Shown: positions 1-27,362 of the stretch, piece after piece
Position numbering within the stretch: position 1 is the first letter of the stretch
How the letters are laid out: each line of letters opens with the position of its first letter
From: Metaphire vulgaris
Lineage: Eukaryota > Annelida > Clitellata > Crassiclitellata > Megascolecidae
Length of the DNA: 64,000 bases
Direction of reading: 5' to 3'
Assembly: GCA_018105865.1 (NCBI GenBank)
Contig: CM030835.1
Span: forward strand, 3,074,316-3,138,315
Translations under genes and position numbers: made by a program
The notes under the pieces: generated by a model
The model's input: the letters and a program-made list of their open reading frames with translations, nothing else
The model's database searches: none
What the model was told of the DNA's origin: nothing

Positions 1-965
1 TCACGTTTACGTTTACTCGTCCAAACTGTTCCATTTGTACACAACCCTTGCACTAAAAACATTTTTCTACCTTGAACCCACCCTCTGCATAAACAATAAT
101 ATTTGCATTTGTATTTGCATTTGTGGCCTCTTGTGCTGCTATAGTGTGCCATGTGTAAAGAATCGATCATATGGCACATTTATCAGTACTTTCCCAGTCA
201 TTACTTTGCATGTTTCAATCAAATCCTCTCTCTCTCTTCTTATTTCTAATGTTGTCAATCCACAATATTGAAGTCTTTTTCATAGCTTAAATTATGGCAT
301 CCATTGACCATCTTTGTTACTTGTCTTTGCACTTTTTCTAAAAGCTCTACATCTTTTTTCAAGAATGGATTCCATGCCTGAACACAGTATTATAGATGAG
401 GCCTTCTCATCTGTTTCAACTGTCACTAATGACTTATACAGTTTTACGATTATCGGTATCTCTTTGTCTTGGCTCACTATTGTCCTTTTCATCATTCCAA
501 ACATTTGGTTTACTTGTTAAGTTTTTATGCTGCCTCCATACATTGTTGAGATGGATTCATACTTCTATGGATCTAAGTCTTTTTCTTTTTTTGTTGTGGT
601 TGTAACCTTCCCCCTGAAGCATATTCATTACCGTTATTAGGTTTCCCAAAATACATTACAGAACATTTGTCGATATCAAAAAGCACCTGCTAGTCCACAG
701 ACCACTGAAACAATTTCCTTACATCCTCCTGTAAAATTTTAGCATCATCCTCATCATGAGTCAATATTTCTGCGCATCTTAGTATCATCAGCAAACTTTA
801 AAATTTTGGATAGTAGTCCTTCATCGATATCATTTATATATATATTAGAAAAAGCAATGGCCCAAGCACTGAGCCCTGAGGCACTCCACTAATAATATAA
901 TTGTTGCCCATTCCGAATGGCCACCACTTATGCCAACCTTCTGACTTCTTCCTTTCAACCAAGAA
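1..965 (-). mobile_element. Decayed LINE fragment (CR1/Jockey-type reverse transcriptase)
   Basis: Read on the minus strand, about 890-925 encodes [14 protein letters not shown], followed by FADDT near 795, the fingers/palm and catalytic motifs of a non-LTR reverse transcriptase. About 290-385 encodes the C-terminal stretch VQAWNPFLKKDVELLEKVQ, typical of CR1/Jockey-like LINEs. Stops and frameshifts break the frame, so it is dead. It lies in an intron of, or 3' to, the collagen gene, in the same orientation. A second copy of its 3' part lies at 60610-60910, sharing for example CAAACTGTTCCATTTG with one mismatch. The clade assignment is by motif only. Confidence 0.8.
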
Positions 966-1167
966 TACTCTTGATAATAATAATCAATTGAAAAAGACCA
1001 CAAGACTGTTGCCTTAGAATATATACGTATATATATACATATTGGTTTGTTTTTCATTACAGTGGTTCTCACACAGGGCAGTCCCTACTGAACCACTTTA
1101 AACCTTGTTATATTATATATTATATTATATTAATACAAAACAAACCAAAACGAAACAACATGCTCAC

Positions 1168-16248
<15,081 letters not shown>

Positions 16249-16519
16249 AAAAGACTGGCCACCGTCCGATAAATGGCTTAGCAACCTATGAGCTGATGGC
16301 CATGAAACACGGAAATCAGCATTAGATCTTAAAAGGCAATATGAGCTACATGAGCCTATGGATTGCCTTTACAAAAGAAAGTATCAATGAAAGTAACAAA
16401 TATATATTTGCACACTCAACCAAGAAGGTGTAATAATTAATAAACTATGATTGGATAAGTTGAGATTATATATGCTGAATTCCAAAATATGTATAATTAG
16501 AACTAATCTGCAATAAAGC
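16249..16519. promoter_or_regulatory. 5' flank of the collagen gene
   Basis: Sequence immediately upstream (minus strand) of the collagen start codon. It should hold the 5' UTR and core promoter, unless a 5' UTR intron places them farther off. No clear TATA box or initiator was found, so this is positional only. Confidence 0.3.
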
Positions 16520-17092
16520 ACTGAAGTGAACACCCATACAGTAGGGTATCCATGTGGACTTAACTGTCAAATTAACTGCTTTTTGGTAAAAGAAGTGCAA
16601 CATCACATTATCGACAACGTACATCTACAGCAGGTGGAAGGTTATAAGTACCTTGGGAGTTACAATACAAATGATGGTCGAAATGAGAAGGAGATCAAAA
16701 GGAAAATTATGAGAAAGATCACGGCCTTTGAGTTAAGGTGTTGCAGAAGGATCTCGAGAATCAGCTCAGTTGGATGGACAGGGTAACAAACTACAGAGTC
16801 CTAAAAAAGCAACGTGGAAATGGAAAATAATTATAAGAAGAAAAGTGTCCAACACTGGTCACGTCATGAGAGGTTCAGCCAGAGACCTACCACTTATAAT
16901 AATGGAAGGTAGAATGGAAGGAACAAGGGGAAGGGGGTGATCGTGAAGAAGCTGGATGGACGACATCTCTGATTGGACAAACACAAAGAACTATGGATCC
17001 CTAAAAAAATAACAGCAGAAGATAGAGAGAATTGGAGGAAAATGACTGTCAACCCTCTGATAGAGGACGACACATAAAGAAGAAGAAGAAGG
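16520..17092 (+). mobile_element. 5'-truncated LINE fragment
   Basis: The plus strand encodes the C-terminal region of a non-LTR reverse transcriptase: VEGYKYLGSYNTNDGRNEKE, then ELRCCRRISRIS, and after frame breaks WIPKKITAEDRENWRKM. It ends in an AAG-rich tail at 17078-17091. The KYLGS..T.DGR..KEI motif is common at the end of LINE RT domains. It is degenerate and inactive. Confidence 0.75.
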
Positions 17093-18258
17093 TTTTTGAT
17101 AAATTCCAACATTGATTATAATCAGTGGTGGAATTATTATTTCTAAAATCAAAGATGCCACTGATAGTCACAAACATATCATGCACCAGAGACAAAGATG
17201 GTTGCTCACAAGGGCAACACAAGAGCTCTCAAAACACAATATGTGCAATGGCATAAGTGCTTGTAAAATGTTTTATGCAACATCGAAGGTCATCATCAGA
17301 TACGTTGTATACCAATGCTGATGTCATAAAGTGACTTTTTATCAGGTATCCCAATTGTGCCATAAATATTAATAATATATTATTATAAATTTAAAAATTA
17401 TTAATACTGTCAAAGGCATAGCATAGGATGACACTACCGGTGACCTTAAAATACACTATATAGTGCCATCGGGTCCTCAGAATTATTATTTAAAAAGTGT
17501 CACAGGCATCACTAAATGCACTTAAAACCACCACAGTTGGTATATAGTCACCTTCTTGGCACCTGTACAACTCTAAAAATGTACTTTTAAATGCCCTTTT
17601 ACAGCACAAAAGATGCTCTCCAAATGTAGGCTTTCATGCTAAAGGCATTCAGTGATTTAATGACTAAACTACCACAGACTGATTGAAAACATTGTCAAAA
17701 TTTAACTTCCCCGTGACATTTGGAGTGAGACAAATGAAACCGTCTCAAGTCAAAGTATACTGGATGGCTCAAGTGGCTGATTAGCATTCACACAATACTT
17801 TCTCAAGCCCTGTGGCTGTATAAAGAGGATATAACCACGATAACAGGGTGGAGTGGACGGATAAAAAAACTGCCGCAGACTTCTTAGAAAAGTAAATAGG
17901 CAAAACGAAAAGAAAAGGCAGAGGGAGGGGTTACCACACCTGCACTTGTTATTCAAACTCTGTGCTGTATCGATGATAAGCATCTCAATGACAAACCGAG
18001 GTATGTTGTCTCACAACTTGTCTGAAATCGTGCAAACTTTGCACCATAGTCAAAAATCAACCAGACGATTTTAAAAATAGGAATCAATATTAGTGCAGCC
18101 TTAAGAAATTTATGAGAAAAATCTTTTAGTAAATAATACAGGTAACTCTTGAGGAATCATTAGAAGACAGTCAATAGTCAGTATGACAGTCAACTAACCA
18201 GAGACAGAGGCAGTTTTCTAAAATTTTATTGGTGAGGATTTATACAATAGGGAAAGAC
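17093..18258. other. Intergenic, no gene recognised
   Basis: AT-rich sequence between the LINE fragment and a hAT-type element. A minus-strand open stretch at 17750-17983 carries several Cys residues, but no splice sites, homology or start context support it. Confidence 0.5.
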
Positions 18259-18555
18259 CAGTGCTGGATTAACTTTTTGGAGGTCTGGTGCAAACAATGC
18301 AACAGAACTTTAGAAGGCCATCAACCTTCCAAGTTCAAAGTTTCAAATCCCTCCCAAAAAATTTATAAAAATTAATTTTAAAATATAAAAAACTTCCTAC
18401 AATATATTTATTAAAAATGAAATACATTTAGTACTGTATTTTTAAAAATTCATTCTTCGTGATTAATATACTTTATTTATTTAAAAAAATAATAAAAATT
18501 GAACCATTGGGCCTGGCACAAGTGCACCAGTTGTGCCAGGGTTAATACGGCACTG
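18259..18555. mobile_element. hAT-type element, CAGTGCTGGATTAA ends
   Basis: Ends CAGTGCTGGATTAA and TTAATACGGCACTG are imperfect inverted repeats. The flanks GGAAAGAC and AGAAAGAC are an 8-bp duplication with one difference. Confidence 0.75.
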
Positions 18556-18630
18556 AGAAAGACATAAGACACATAGTAGAATTTCAGTGGAAAACAAAAA
18601 TTCAGAATCTGCATGCATAAAGTATATACT

Positions 18631-18813
18631 CAGGGTGCGATTTGTGACCTGGAGCAGTGGGGGGGGATATGTCGAGCTTGGGGGGAATGTAGTTGCTGGG
18701 AAATGTAGCATTGGGGATGTAGTGGTGGGGATGTAGCAGTAGGGGAATGCATTTGGGCAGTGGGGGGGGGGGTGGGGGAAGATTTCCCCTTCCCCCCTAC
18801 AAATCGCACCCTG
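18631..18813. mobile_element. hAT-type MITE, CAGGGTGCGATTTGT ends
   Basis: Perfect 15-bp inverted ends CAGGGTGCGATTTGT / ACAAATCGCACCCTG enclose a G-rich then C-rich core. The flanks are identical 8-mers, TATATACT, which dates the insertion as fairly young. Confidence 0.92.
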
Positions 18814-19006
18814 TATATACTGACAACTATTGCTGCTTGTTAGCTCCAAGTGAGATAGTGGTATATGGGATATAATAATTTTGAAAAGAAATCAGAAAAC
18901 TCAATTTGTGTTGATAATAGAGATTTCATAAGAAATGTTGTTGTTGCTAAAATCTCTTTTCTGCTTATTTTCATGATTTTCTCAACTTCTAACAACTGAC
19001 ACTTAC

Positions 19007-19123
19007 GAATTTGTTGTTGCTGTTGTTGCTCTGTGTACTCCACCTTCAGAGTGACCACGAACAGCAGCGCAATGTGCAGCCACGTGGGCCTCACAAAGCT
19101 CACTTTGAACATTCTTTATAACG
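19007..19123 (-). CDS. Isolated signal-peptide exon (alternative collagen first exon or separate gene)
   Basis: A minus-strand exon with an acceptor (GTCGTACAG) 11 bases before an ATG at 19112 and a strong donor (ATTC|GTAAGT) at 19006. It encodes 35 residues: the hydrophobic leader MFKVSFVRPTWLHIALLF and onward, then VEYTE and six Gln. It leaves one base over (phase 1). That phase cannot join the vWA exon (15460-16055, which needs phase 2). It fits every Gly-X-Y exon, including 14981-15142. It could therefore be an alternative first exon giving a secreted collagen without vWA, or the start of an unrelated secreted protein. Which is true cannot be seen here. Confidence 0.5.
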
Positions 19124-20185
19124 CTGTACGACAAACAAAACCCGTAACTAATCAATAAACACTAAAAACATATTTACAAGAAAGAGACAACATTTCAATT
19201 AAAAATTTGTCTAGTCAAATCAGCAAAACTATAATTATGAATTATTCTTAAACAATAATGAATTGATAATTTTCCAACAAAAATTAGATTTTAAAAGTAA
19301 CAAAATTAATAACAAATCTTTCTAACAGTTACCTGATTTTGAAACTGTTACGATGTCATGAACATATTCCTCACACTGGTTTTGGTACAATCGAATGCAA
19401 CTGCACTGTAGTCGTCACATGAGGGCCTTGTGAACACGCACAGTTTTTGGCCAGACAAACAAACAGGGTCCCTTTAATTCTGGTCTGTGAAGATGGGGCA
19501 CCCCTATGGTGAACCTTCAAAATCAATAACAGAAATAATGCAAATATCAATTCTGTCAAGCACAGCTTATAGGTAACTGTTTCTATTCTGAAATACTTCG
19601 GAAACTACATCAAAACTGCCAAATTTAATTAACTTTCAGAACCATTTTTGCAAACACTTCCATGCAATAATTCCTGGTCCGATGACTGGAACTGGCTCAG
19701 AGAGTAACCTTTAGATGTATGGTTTCAAGATTCTACTTGGCTTTGCAAGTGCAATACCTGACTTTGCGCTGATATTGAGCTTAAATGCTTCAACTCACAG
19801 AGCATAATTGAAACTTTATCATTGGGCTTTGCCATAACTTTAACATGACTGTAGTAAGATAGGTCACCGTCACATTTCACTGAAGTCGCCGTCGTCTTGA
19901 GTTTAAATCCCGAAAACATGCATATAGCTTTATGCGAGCAACAGAGTTGCACAAAATAATTCCTAATTAGTTAGTATTAGTTAGTACTCAGTACTCAAGT
20001 AACACAAATACGAGTCAGAAGTCTGAAGAAACTAAACTTACAAAAGGACATGCCTAAGCATCTGGTTGCAACAGTTTCGAACAGATGTCACTGGTCTGTA
20101 CTTAAAACTATCTTTATTCCAATGTATATCATAGTGATCAGAATGTTGGACCATAAGGAAACAAACACGAAAGATAGTTGCAGAC
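19124..20185. other. Region with two weak candidate exons
   Basis: On the minus strand, about 19741-19937 is open and ends at a donor (AGTCAG|GTATTG). About 19390-19536 is open from a possible acceptor to a TGA. Their phases are compatible with each other, but the acceptors are poor and no homology was recognised. They may be 3' exons of a gene starting near 29 kb or chance open frames. Confidence 0.2.
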
Positions 20186-20385
20186 CAGTGGCGGCTCCAC
20201 AGGGGGGGGCGGAGAGGCCCGTACCCCCCTATTGAGTTCCTAGTTCCTGCCCCTCCAGTGGTCCCCCCTGTTGGGACCCTATACTTAATACTACATACCT
20301 AACAACAAATGGTTGATCCCCCCATTATTAGAAGTTGCCATCCCAACGCCCCCCCCCCACTTGCCAAATCCTGGAGCCGCCACTG
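20186..20385. mobile_element. hAT-type MITE, CAGTGGCGGCTCCA ends (copy 1)
   Basis: Ends CAGTGGCGGCTCCA and TGGAGCCGCCACTG are near-perfect inverted repeats. The flanks TTGCAGAC and TTCCAGAC are an 8-bp duplication with one change. The inside shares ACAACAAATGGTTG with the copies at 23466 and 51350. Confidence 0.9.
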
Positions 20386-22786
20386 TTCCAGACACAGAAG
20401 CCCTCATTGAATTCAAAGGAAATCCTGATCCTCTGTCAAATTCAGTCGTCAAGGCAACAACCTCTCAGGCAAAGAAGCAACAAACTAGGCAGTTTCAATG
20501 CTTCAGTGACTTGAATTTTACCTGATTAACAGTCGACAGTCTTAATTATGGCTGTGAGTTTGATGCAATTATGCGATCACATATTTAACAAATTTTTTAC
20601 TACGCCGCACTTTCAACTGCTTTCTCTGATTTTTGCACAAATATGAAGCAATTTTATTCGCATTTTTAGCTATTTTCATCATATATATATATATAGCACT
20701 TTTTTGCTATTTTTCCTAATATAGGCACAGAGGATCAGCACATGTCATGATGACCTTAATATGCAGAGAATAAATGGGAAATTCCACATATTCCCCGCAT
20801 ATTTAGGACCTCTGAGTCCCACATGTTTCCCAAAAGTCCCAAAAATTCGGCGTATCAAACTCACAACCCTACTTACTAGTCCTCAGTGCTCATGAACTTT
20901 GGCTTGCATTACCAACTAAATCCACTGGAGCACTCTTAAAGAGACAGCGAAGTTCAAATGTGACGGCATTTTAATATCACAAAGTGTAGTTAACCTATAA
21001 AAGTGGCTGTGCAAAATCGTAGCCAAAATTTATGCTTGAAAATTTGCAACAAAATTATTTAATCCAGCATCAATGAGAATTTATAAACATGCCATGGTTT
21101 AATTATTTAAAAATATATCATAGAACTAAATTATCAAAATGCTTACACACCATATATACTGTATTGTTGATAAAAGGAAAACTTGTGTTCACTGTGCCTA
21201 TTTCAATGCTAATATTTTCTCTCCTAGGACAGCTGTTTTAACTGGTGCCTGAACTTACATGCTAAGCACATGCCACTGGCCTTGGCTTTGGCACCTTGGT
21301 ACTCATTAACAAAGCTAATTTTCCTTGTATTCTTTTGATCTTTCCACACTGTGCTCAAGTGCCGGCACTTTGAATCTGAGTGGAGTCGTGCAAAGAACTT
21401 AATTCTTATGTTAATTCTATGCAATATTCCGAACTTGCTGAATTCTTGATAAGAATCGAAGAAAAGAGAGTTGGATGGACAATATTAGAGAAATTAGATG
21501 GTCGTGCTATTGTCGTGTTGCTGTCAGAGAACCTCGATAATCTTGCGGTTAACCAAGGCTTTCTTAACGACATACCATAATTCGTACCCACGGCATGTTG
21601 CCAGACATGCTGCAGCTATATTTAGAGCTATAGACTTGTATAACAAGACCCATCATAATGATGAAAAGTTTGCAAGGCATGACCAAGCAACAAGCATTTC
21701 TGAACAGTAAGGCATGAAATTGTATTTCAAAAAAAAACCAAGACATCTATAAGTATTGTATCTATTGTCTGACGCGGTGTCTGCTGGACCATGTCACCTG
21801 TTTGGAATCAAGACCGTGATAAAGAATGCGGCCTACTGACTTCCAAAGACGATGAGCTAACCTCACCCTCGCTTTTGCAGTCAGGAGGAACTCTACTGAA
21901 CAATAATTATTATTGCATACATGTGCACTGCCTAGAGCTTCAACAAAGTTTAAGTTAAATACCGTTTGGTAATGTTTCAAAATTGATAATTACTAGAACT
22001 TTGGGCAACAGCAGAGCAGACCCATGCACATCTCGATGCCTCAAGCAACGGCATGTTTCATGAACTTACAGTCAACGAAGCAAATGTATGCATTTAACAG
22101 ACCAAACATTGAAATTCAATTGCATCACATCACATTGAGTTAACATCATCCAATTGCATCAGAAAATGATGTTAGATGATTGCCTAATCAAACATTCAAA
22201 CATACCAACTGCCATATTGTACAGATAGATATATATATATACCTGTATATATTAGTATATATACATATATACATGTGTGTGTACGTGCGTGCATGTGCAT
22301 ATATGCACAAGTAATCTATTTATATATATTATACTGTATATATATATATATACATATATATATATACAGTATATATATATATATATATATATATATTTGA
22401 AGCATCATTTATATTGCATGTAATCCAAGACATTTCTTAACACATCACCTTGGTTAAAAGTAACCCATTCAAAGCACAATTCAAAACAGTAGACAAATAC
22501 AAGCCAGGAAACAGTAAAAAATGAAAATCAGTACAATAATTTATTATGAGGGGAGTGGGGAGACAATCAGTAGAGGGGACAGAGACTTATCCCCCAAGCA
22601 GTGGTAAAATGTTACGGATGACATTTTTACTCAAACCTACCAGGGGTATCAGGAAAAATATAATAATAATAAGGGTCTGACCTGATAATAATTCTATCCC
22701 CCAATATTGACGCCAGGTTTACGCCACTGACGACTACTACTACTACTATAATAATAATCCACTACTACTACTACTACTAGCATCAT

Positions 22787-22830
<44 letters not shown>

Positions 22831-23081
22831 CCACTGTAGTAGCATCATTTCTAATACTCTGCCTCGCTGTGCCATGGAAATATTGACCATGGCCTGATCG
22901 ACCATTCATCTTTCCCATAGCTATTTTAAGAAAGACTACCGTAAGTACCTAAGAATAAGCAGCTACCACTGTACTACTTTCCAAGGCGTAATTTAAATCC
23001 ACAAGATTTTACTGTACTTTCTTACTTACTTTGAGATATCATGTGATAGTACTCCAAACCCAAAATTTCCAAAAAAACAGG
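20386..23081. other. Intergenic; one weak candidate exon and microsatellites
   Basis: The only exon-like piece is minus 21259-21375: acceptor CCACTCAG, donor GCAT|GTAAGT, 39 codons, phase 1 in and out, beginning SKCRHLSTVWKDQKNTRK. It is not recognised. The rest is AT-rich, with (TA)n tracts at about 22224-22394 and CTA/TAA runs at 22733-22831. Confidence 0.35.
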
Positions 23082-23294
23082 TCAATTCCATATGCCAGTC
23101 AGTGGGACACAGCAAGGCAGATTATGCAGGAAAACGACCTCTGAAAGAGAGGAGGAATTTTGAGTCTTGATTTGAATATGTTCAGTTTGTTGGAAGCTCT
23201 GACATCTAGACAGAGGAAAAAAGTTCCAAACCCTTGGGCCAGCCACGGAAAAAGCTCTCTTTCTTTCCAGTTTCACTTCCAGTTCTTGGTACAT
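23082..23294 (-). mobile_element. LINE ORF2 C-terminal fragment
   Basis: The minus strand encodes ERKRAFSVAGPRVWNFFPLS, the hallmark C-terminal phrase of L2/CR1-like LINE reverse transcriptase proteins. It is followed by a degenerate tail toward the (TAA)n run at 22789-22831, which is probably the element's 3' end. Confidence 0.75.
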
Positions 23295-23465
23295 TTAACA
23301 AGAAGCCGGCAAATCCTGTTTAACGATGTTGTCGCTCGTGATTTAACATGGAATTTATGGTTGGCTAGTCTGCAATGTTTTCTAAGCTAATAGGCTATAG
23401 GCTAGTCTTGAAAGCAATATTTTGTTTGACAGGGTGCCAGTTTGGAGGACTTTAGTAATGGCCTG

Positions 23466-23625
23466 CAGTGGCGGCTCCACCAGTGGGGCCAGGGTGGGCC
23501 CGTGCCCCTCCTATTGAGTGCCTGGCCCCCCTGAGCAGTTGGGACCCTAACATTTTTGCTACATACATTAAACAACAAATGGTTGTGATTAGAAGTTGCC
23601 ACCCAAGACTTTTGAGCCGCCACTG
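23466..23625. mobile_element. hAT-type MITE, CAGTGGCGGCTCCA ends (copy 2)
   Basis: Same ends as 20186-20385, with identical flanking 8-mers ATGGCCTG. It is shorter than the other copies through an internal loss. Confidence 0.93.
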
Positions 23626-24159
23626 ATGGCCTGAGCAATAAAATTTTGACTCATTTGAAACGTTTGCATGTTAGATTTGGTAAGACTATTGTTCAAAGAA
23701 TTACCATAGTCAAGTTGGCTGGTAACAAGAACACTGGACAAGAGAAAAATGCCTGAGAAAAACCTGACTCATATGCTTTAAGCTTTCACAAGTGCTAAAA
23801 AGTAACGAGGTATTGCTTTGCACAATGGAAATTACATAAGAAGCTACAACAATAGTTGGTTTCTGCCTACGCTACACCTTAGCATTGTCAAAACAAGGAC
23901 TGGTTCTAATGGCCAAAATCTTTCAGCTCAGCGTACTTGTAGCTTTCAGTCACAACTAGTATCTCCACAATTACAACATGGCATAATTAATAATAAGTCC
24001 CCACTGATTTAAGAAATTTCTTAGAAGAAATGATGAGAAACTCGAAACATAACAATATCTTTAAAACATTCCTATTATCTGGTACTCATTCAAAATGCAG
24101 ATCAAACATTTCAAAAAGTTAGACATTATATTATTACAGGAGATTCCACTGGTTTCAAC

Positions 24160-24516
24160 CAGGCCCGTCGAGATGGGGAGTGGGCAAATGCCCAGGTGCC
24201 CGGCGACCTGTGGGGAGGGGGGCGGGCGGGTCAGCAAAATGTTATCTCATGCAATGCTACTAAACTACTATTTATTATTATGAACACACTGAAGGCGGTT
24301 GGGGGGAAGGCTATTGAAGGCACTGCTTATCTTTAACGTCCTGAAAAGTCTGACATACCAAAAAAGGTCATCACCACTTTTTCACACTTGATCTGTATAT
24401 TTTTAAACTTTAGAACTTTTTAAGGACAAACTTTCTAATAAAATATAAACCTTCAAACTTTTTAGGGGCCCGTGACTGCTCTTCCCTGGGGTCCGGAGTG
24501 TCTCTCAACAGGCCTG
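24160..24516. mobile_element. hAT-type element, CAGGCCCGTCGAGA ends
   Basis: Left end CAGGCCCGTCGAGA and right end TCTCAACAGGCCTG are imperfect inverted repeats. The flanks GTTTCAAC and GTTTCAAT form an 8-bp duplication with one difference. G-rich interior, no ORF. Confidence 0.8.
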
Positions 24517-25743
24517 GTTTCAATCACACTTTCAAAATGAAATATATATCATATTTCATTAAGACATATGAGATAGCATTGCCTATGATGTTTCTGTGAA
24601 TGTCACCAATAATAATCTGAATCCAGTTGGAACTCAAAGTTCTTAAAAATGGACAAGTAGATTAATCTTAGCTAGAATCAATAATGACATTCATTGATTT
24701 TCATATATTTCAATGGTTCACATACTGTAGCATCAATCATTGTGTCATCATTAAGTGCTTCTTCGTCCCATTCTCTGTTTACCCAGAAGTTTTGCCAAAG
24801 TGATTAAACTGATATAATTCCAGAGCAAATATGTACAGCTTCTCTATGTATCGCTAAAACCATACAACTAGATTCAACATCAAAACCAAAGCTTTGGAAT
24901 CAAATGCTGTTCTTTAATAATATACATCATCGGGCTTGTACACAATACCTGAAATACACCCCTTGCCCCTTCAGAAGATGCTCCATGCTTGAGCACTCAT
25001 GAGTGGATAAAATCTCAAGGCGATAGAACTGCAGAAGGCCTCGTACTGTTACATCTGAACCCACGCCTAAACAATTTCCTTTGACGTGGTGTGTCTCCGT
25101 TAGTTACTCGTTATTCAGCGTGATCAAGAATGTGGCAAGTCAAACATCACACTACGTGACAACAAAGCTGCATAACCAAAGTGAAACAGAAGTAGTCCCT
25201 GAATACACAAACACTCAAAGAAGGCACTACACAAGATCCATTACATTAAATGCATGCTTAAACCACACAATAGTCTCGTAAGATTAGAGCACAAACACGC
25301 GAGCAAACATGTATCAATTGTCAAATCTAGTGTTATTTCATTACTATGCAACAGCAGATCGTTAAATAAATCCATGCATCACACTTGTATATACCATATT
25401 CCACAAGCTTTATATTTCCTTATTAAACCAACAATTATTTTGATTATAGATCAATATATTGTATACTTTCAAATTCTGACTAAAATCAGCTTTTTCAGTC
25501 AAAGTTTCTTTTATTGACTTAGCACTGTTTTCCACTATGATTGATACTTTTGTGAATTAGATTTGCCAAAAAAGTTTATAACTCAAATGACTCTCAAAAC
25601 ATGGTTTAAACCCAGGCTCACAGTCAGATTACCGGTATTTTCCACGTGCACACAAAGGAATGATACTGTGAAATGTATCCCAAAAATTTAACTTCTTAAG
25701 TTACTAATTACCATCATATAAATCATGTATTTATTAATGAGCT
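24517..25743. other. Intergenic, no feature recognised
   Basis: AT-rich sequence with only short chance open frames on both strands and no transposon ends found. Confidence 0.5.
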
Positions 25744-26173
25744 CAGTGGCATAGCCAGGATTTGGTCCAAAGACCATCGTTATGGTTCTGAGGTCCATCC
25801 ATGTGATTCCTCCGTCTCGAACGGCAAAGTTTGGCGAGAGGTCGTTCAAGTCGCGGAAACCCTATTCTTTGGAAAATTACCTGCCATGTGACCAAAGAGT
25901 CCAAAATCGTTCGCAAGGAAACTTAAAACCATTTTTCGAGACATCGATAAGTGCTCTAGCCTTTGACGTTCATGTTTTTGCGGTATATAAGACTTTTTCT
26001 AATAACTGTAATATGCGTCAACCATTTTGTTTCAATAAGTGAACGAACAGCCATGGGGTTTTAATCCAAAAAAAACACCCCATGGAGGTTTTAATCCCCA
26101 AACACCCCTCTTGGCTATGCTGAGAACAGCCAAGGGGGTTTTTAACCCGAAACCCCCCTTGGCTGCGCCACTG
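25744..26173. mobile_element. hAT-type element, CAGTGGCATAGCC ends
   Basis: Ends CAGTGGCATAGCCAGG and GGCTGCGCCACTG are inverted repeats. The flanks AATGAGCT and AATGAGTT are an 8-bp duplication with one change. It is related by its ends to 36773-36937 and 62323-62601. Confidence 0.8.
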
Positions 26174-26449
26174 AATGAGTTAAATACTCTATTAATGTTT
26201 CAAAATTTTTAATAATATTACAACCAGCATCATATCAGAAGCCTCTACACAAATTCCAGTCATAATTATTCATTAAAACTACTAATTTGTTATATCTATG
26301 CATTTTAAATTAGTTCACAGTTATGTAGCTCTATGCAGCAGTTCAGCAAATCTGTTAAACATCATTCTGTTCTGCAGCTGAACCTATTTTATTTTAAATG
26401 ACAGTTTTTACTGACGCAATGATCAATATTAATGATATACAGACATTCT

Positions 26450-26752
26450 CCCCTGAACATAATCCCCCTGACATTATCCCCCGGGCATATCCCCCCTCTC
26501 CCCCGGCAAAGAAGTAATAGATCTTAATTTTAAAAGGTACTTATCGGTTATCTGATGCCATGGCTACCATCAGTATCCAGTATCGTTTAGGGTTAGTGTT
26601 TAGTGTCTGGTTTATGGTGTGGGTAATGATTATAGTCAAAATCCATAGAGAAAACAAAGGGGGGGATTATGTCCGGCTGTGTCATTTCAAATGGTTACCG
26701 GGGGGGGGGGATAATGTCCGGGGTGGATTATGTCCAAGGGGGAGAATGTCCT
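26450..26752. mobile_element. Inverted-repeat element, ACATTCTCCCC ends
   Basis: The left side reads ACATTCTCCCCTGAACATAA and the right side, inverted, GTCCAAGGGGGAGAATGT. Further complementary blocks (CATTATCCCCC / GGGGGATAATGTC) lie inside. No target duplication was identified, so the exact ends are uncertain. Confidence 0.6.
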
Positions 26753-27362
26753 ACAATCAATATTAATTAATGAAAGTAAACAAATCCAAACAGCAGGCAC
26801 TTCATCATTAGCAACTCAGTCTTGACTAAACAGAAGTCTGAATATAGTTGAACAGTCAGTCACTTTCACAGCATTGTCTAGGATTAGGTCCTATTAAAGC
26901 CTCATCAGACTTTGTCACTGCAGAATGAATGCTCATCATGAGCCAGAGGACACAACACGAAACTGTTAAAATGTTAAAAATGGGGGGGCTTGTTGTGAAC
27001 CTTTAAAATTAAGGGTTTCTCCAAAACTCTTTCTTTGGTACAGTGATATTATAAACTACAGTGGCAAATAGGAAATCAGAAATTGACCTGAACATGCTGT
27101 AATCTGGTGTCGCACACAATAGTTGATGACCATAAACAAAACTGCAGTCATGTTACTAACATTCATACACTGCATGCAAGCATGAATCAGTTTTATATCT
27201 TCGGATGTTTTAGATCGATATCAAGTTATGACATGACTTCATTATCAAGATCTTCCAAATCATGCAACTTAATTATTAAAGACACTGATGCTGGAAAATT
27301 TGAGTACATAATAAAAATAGCTGATAATAATAACTGACTGACATGACAGGTAAGGCAGGACA

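Noticed and set aside
17750..17983. Small cysteine-containing minus-strand frame that looks cytokine-like
   Set aside because: No signal peptide in frame, no supported splice sites, and the Cys spacing is not diagnostic.
21364..21590. Plus-strand frame with a SAM-domain-like phrase (LDGRAIVVLLSENLDNL)
   Set aside because: Too short and isolated, without partner exons. The resemblance is within chance.
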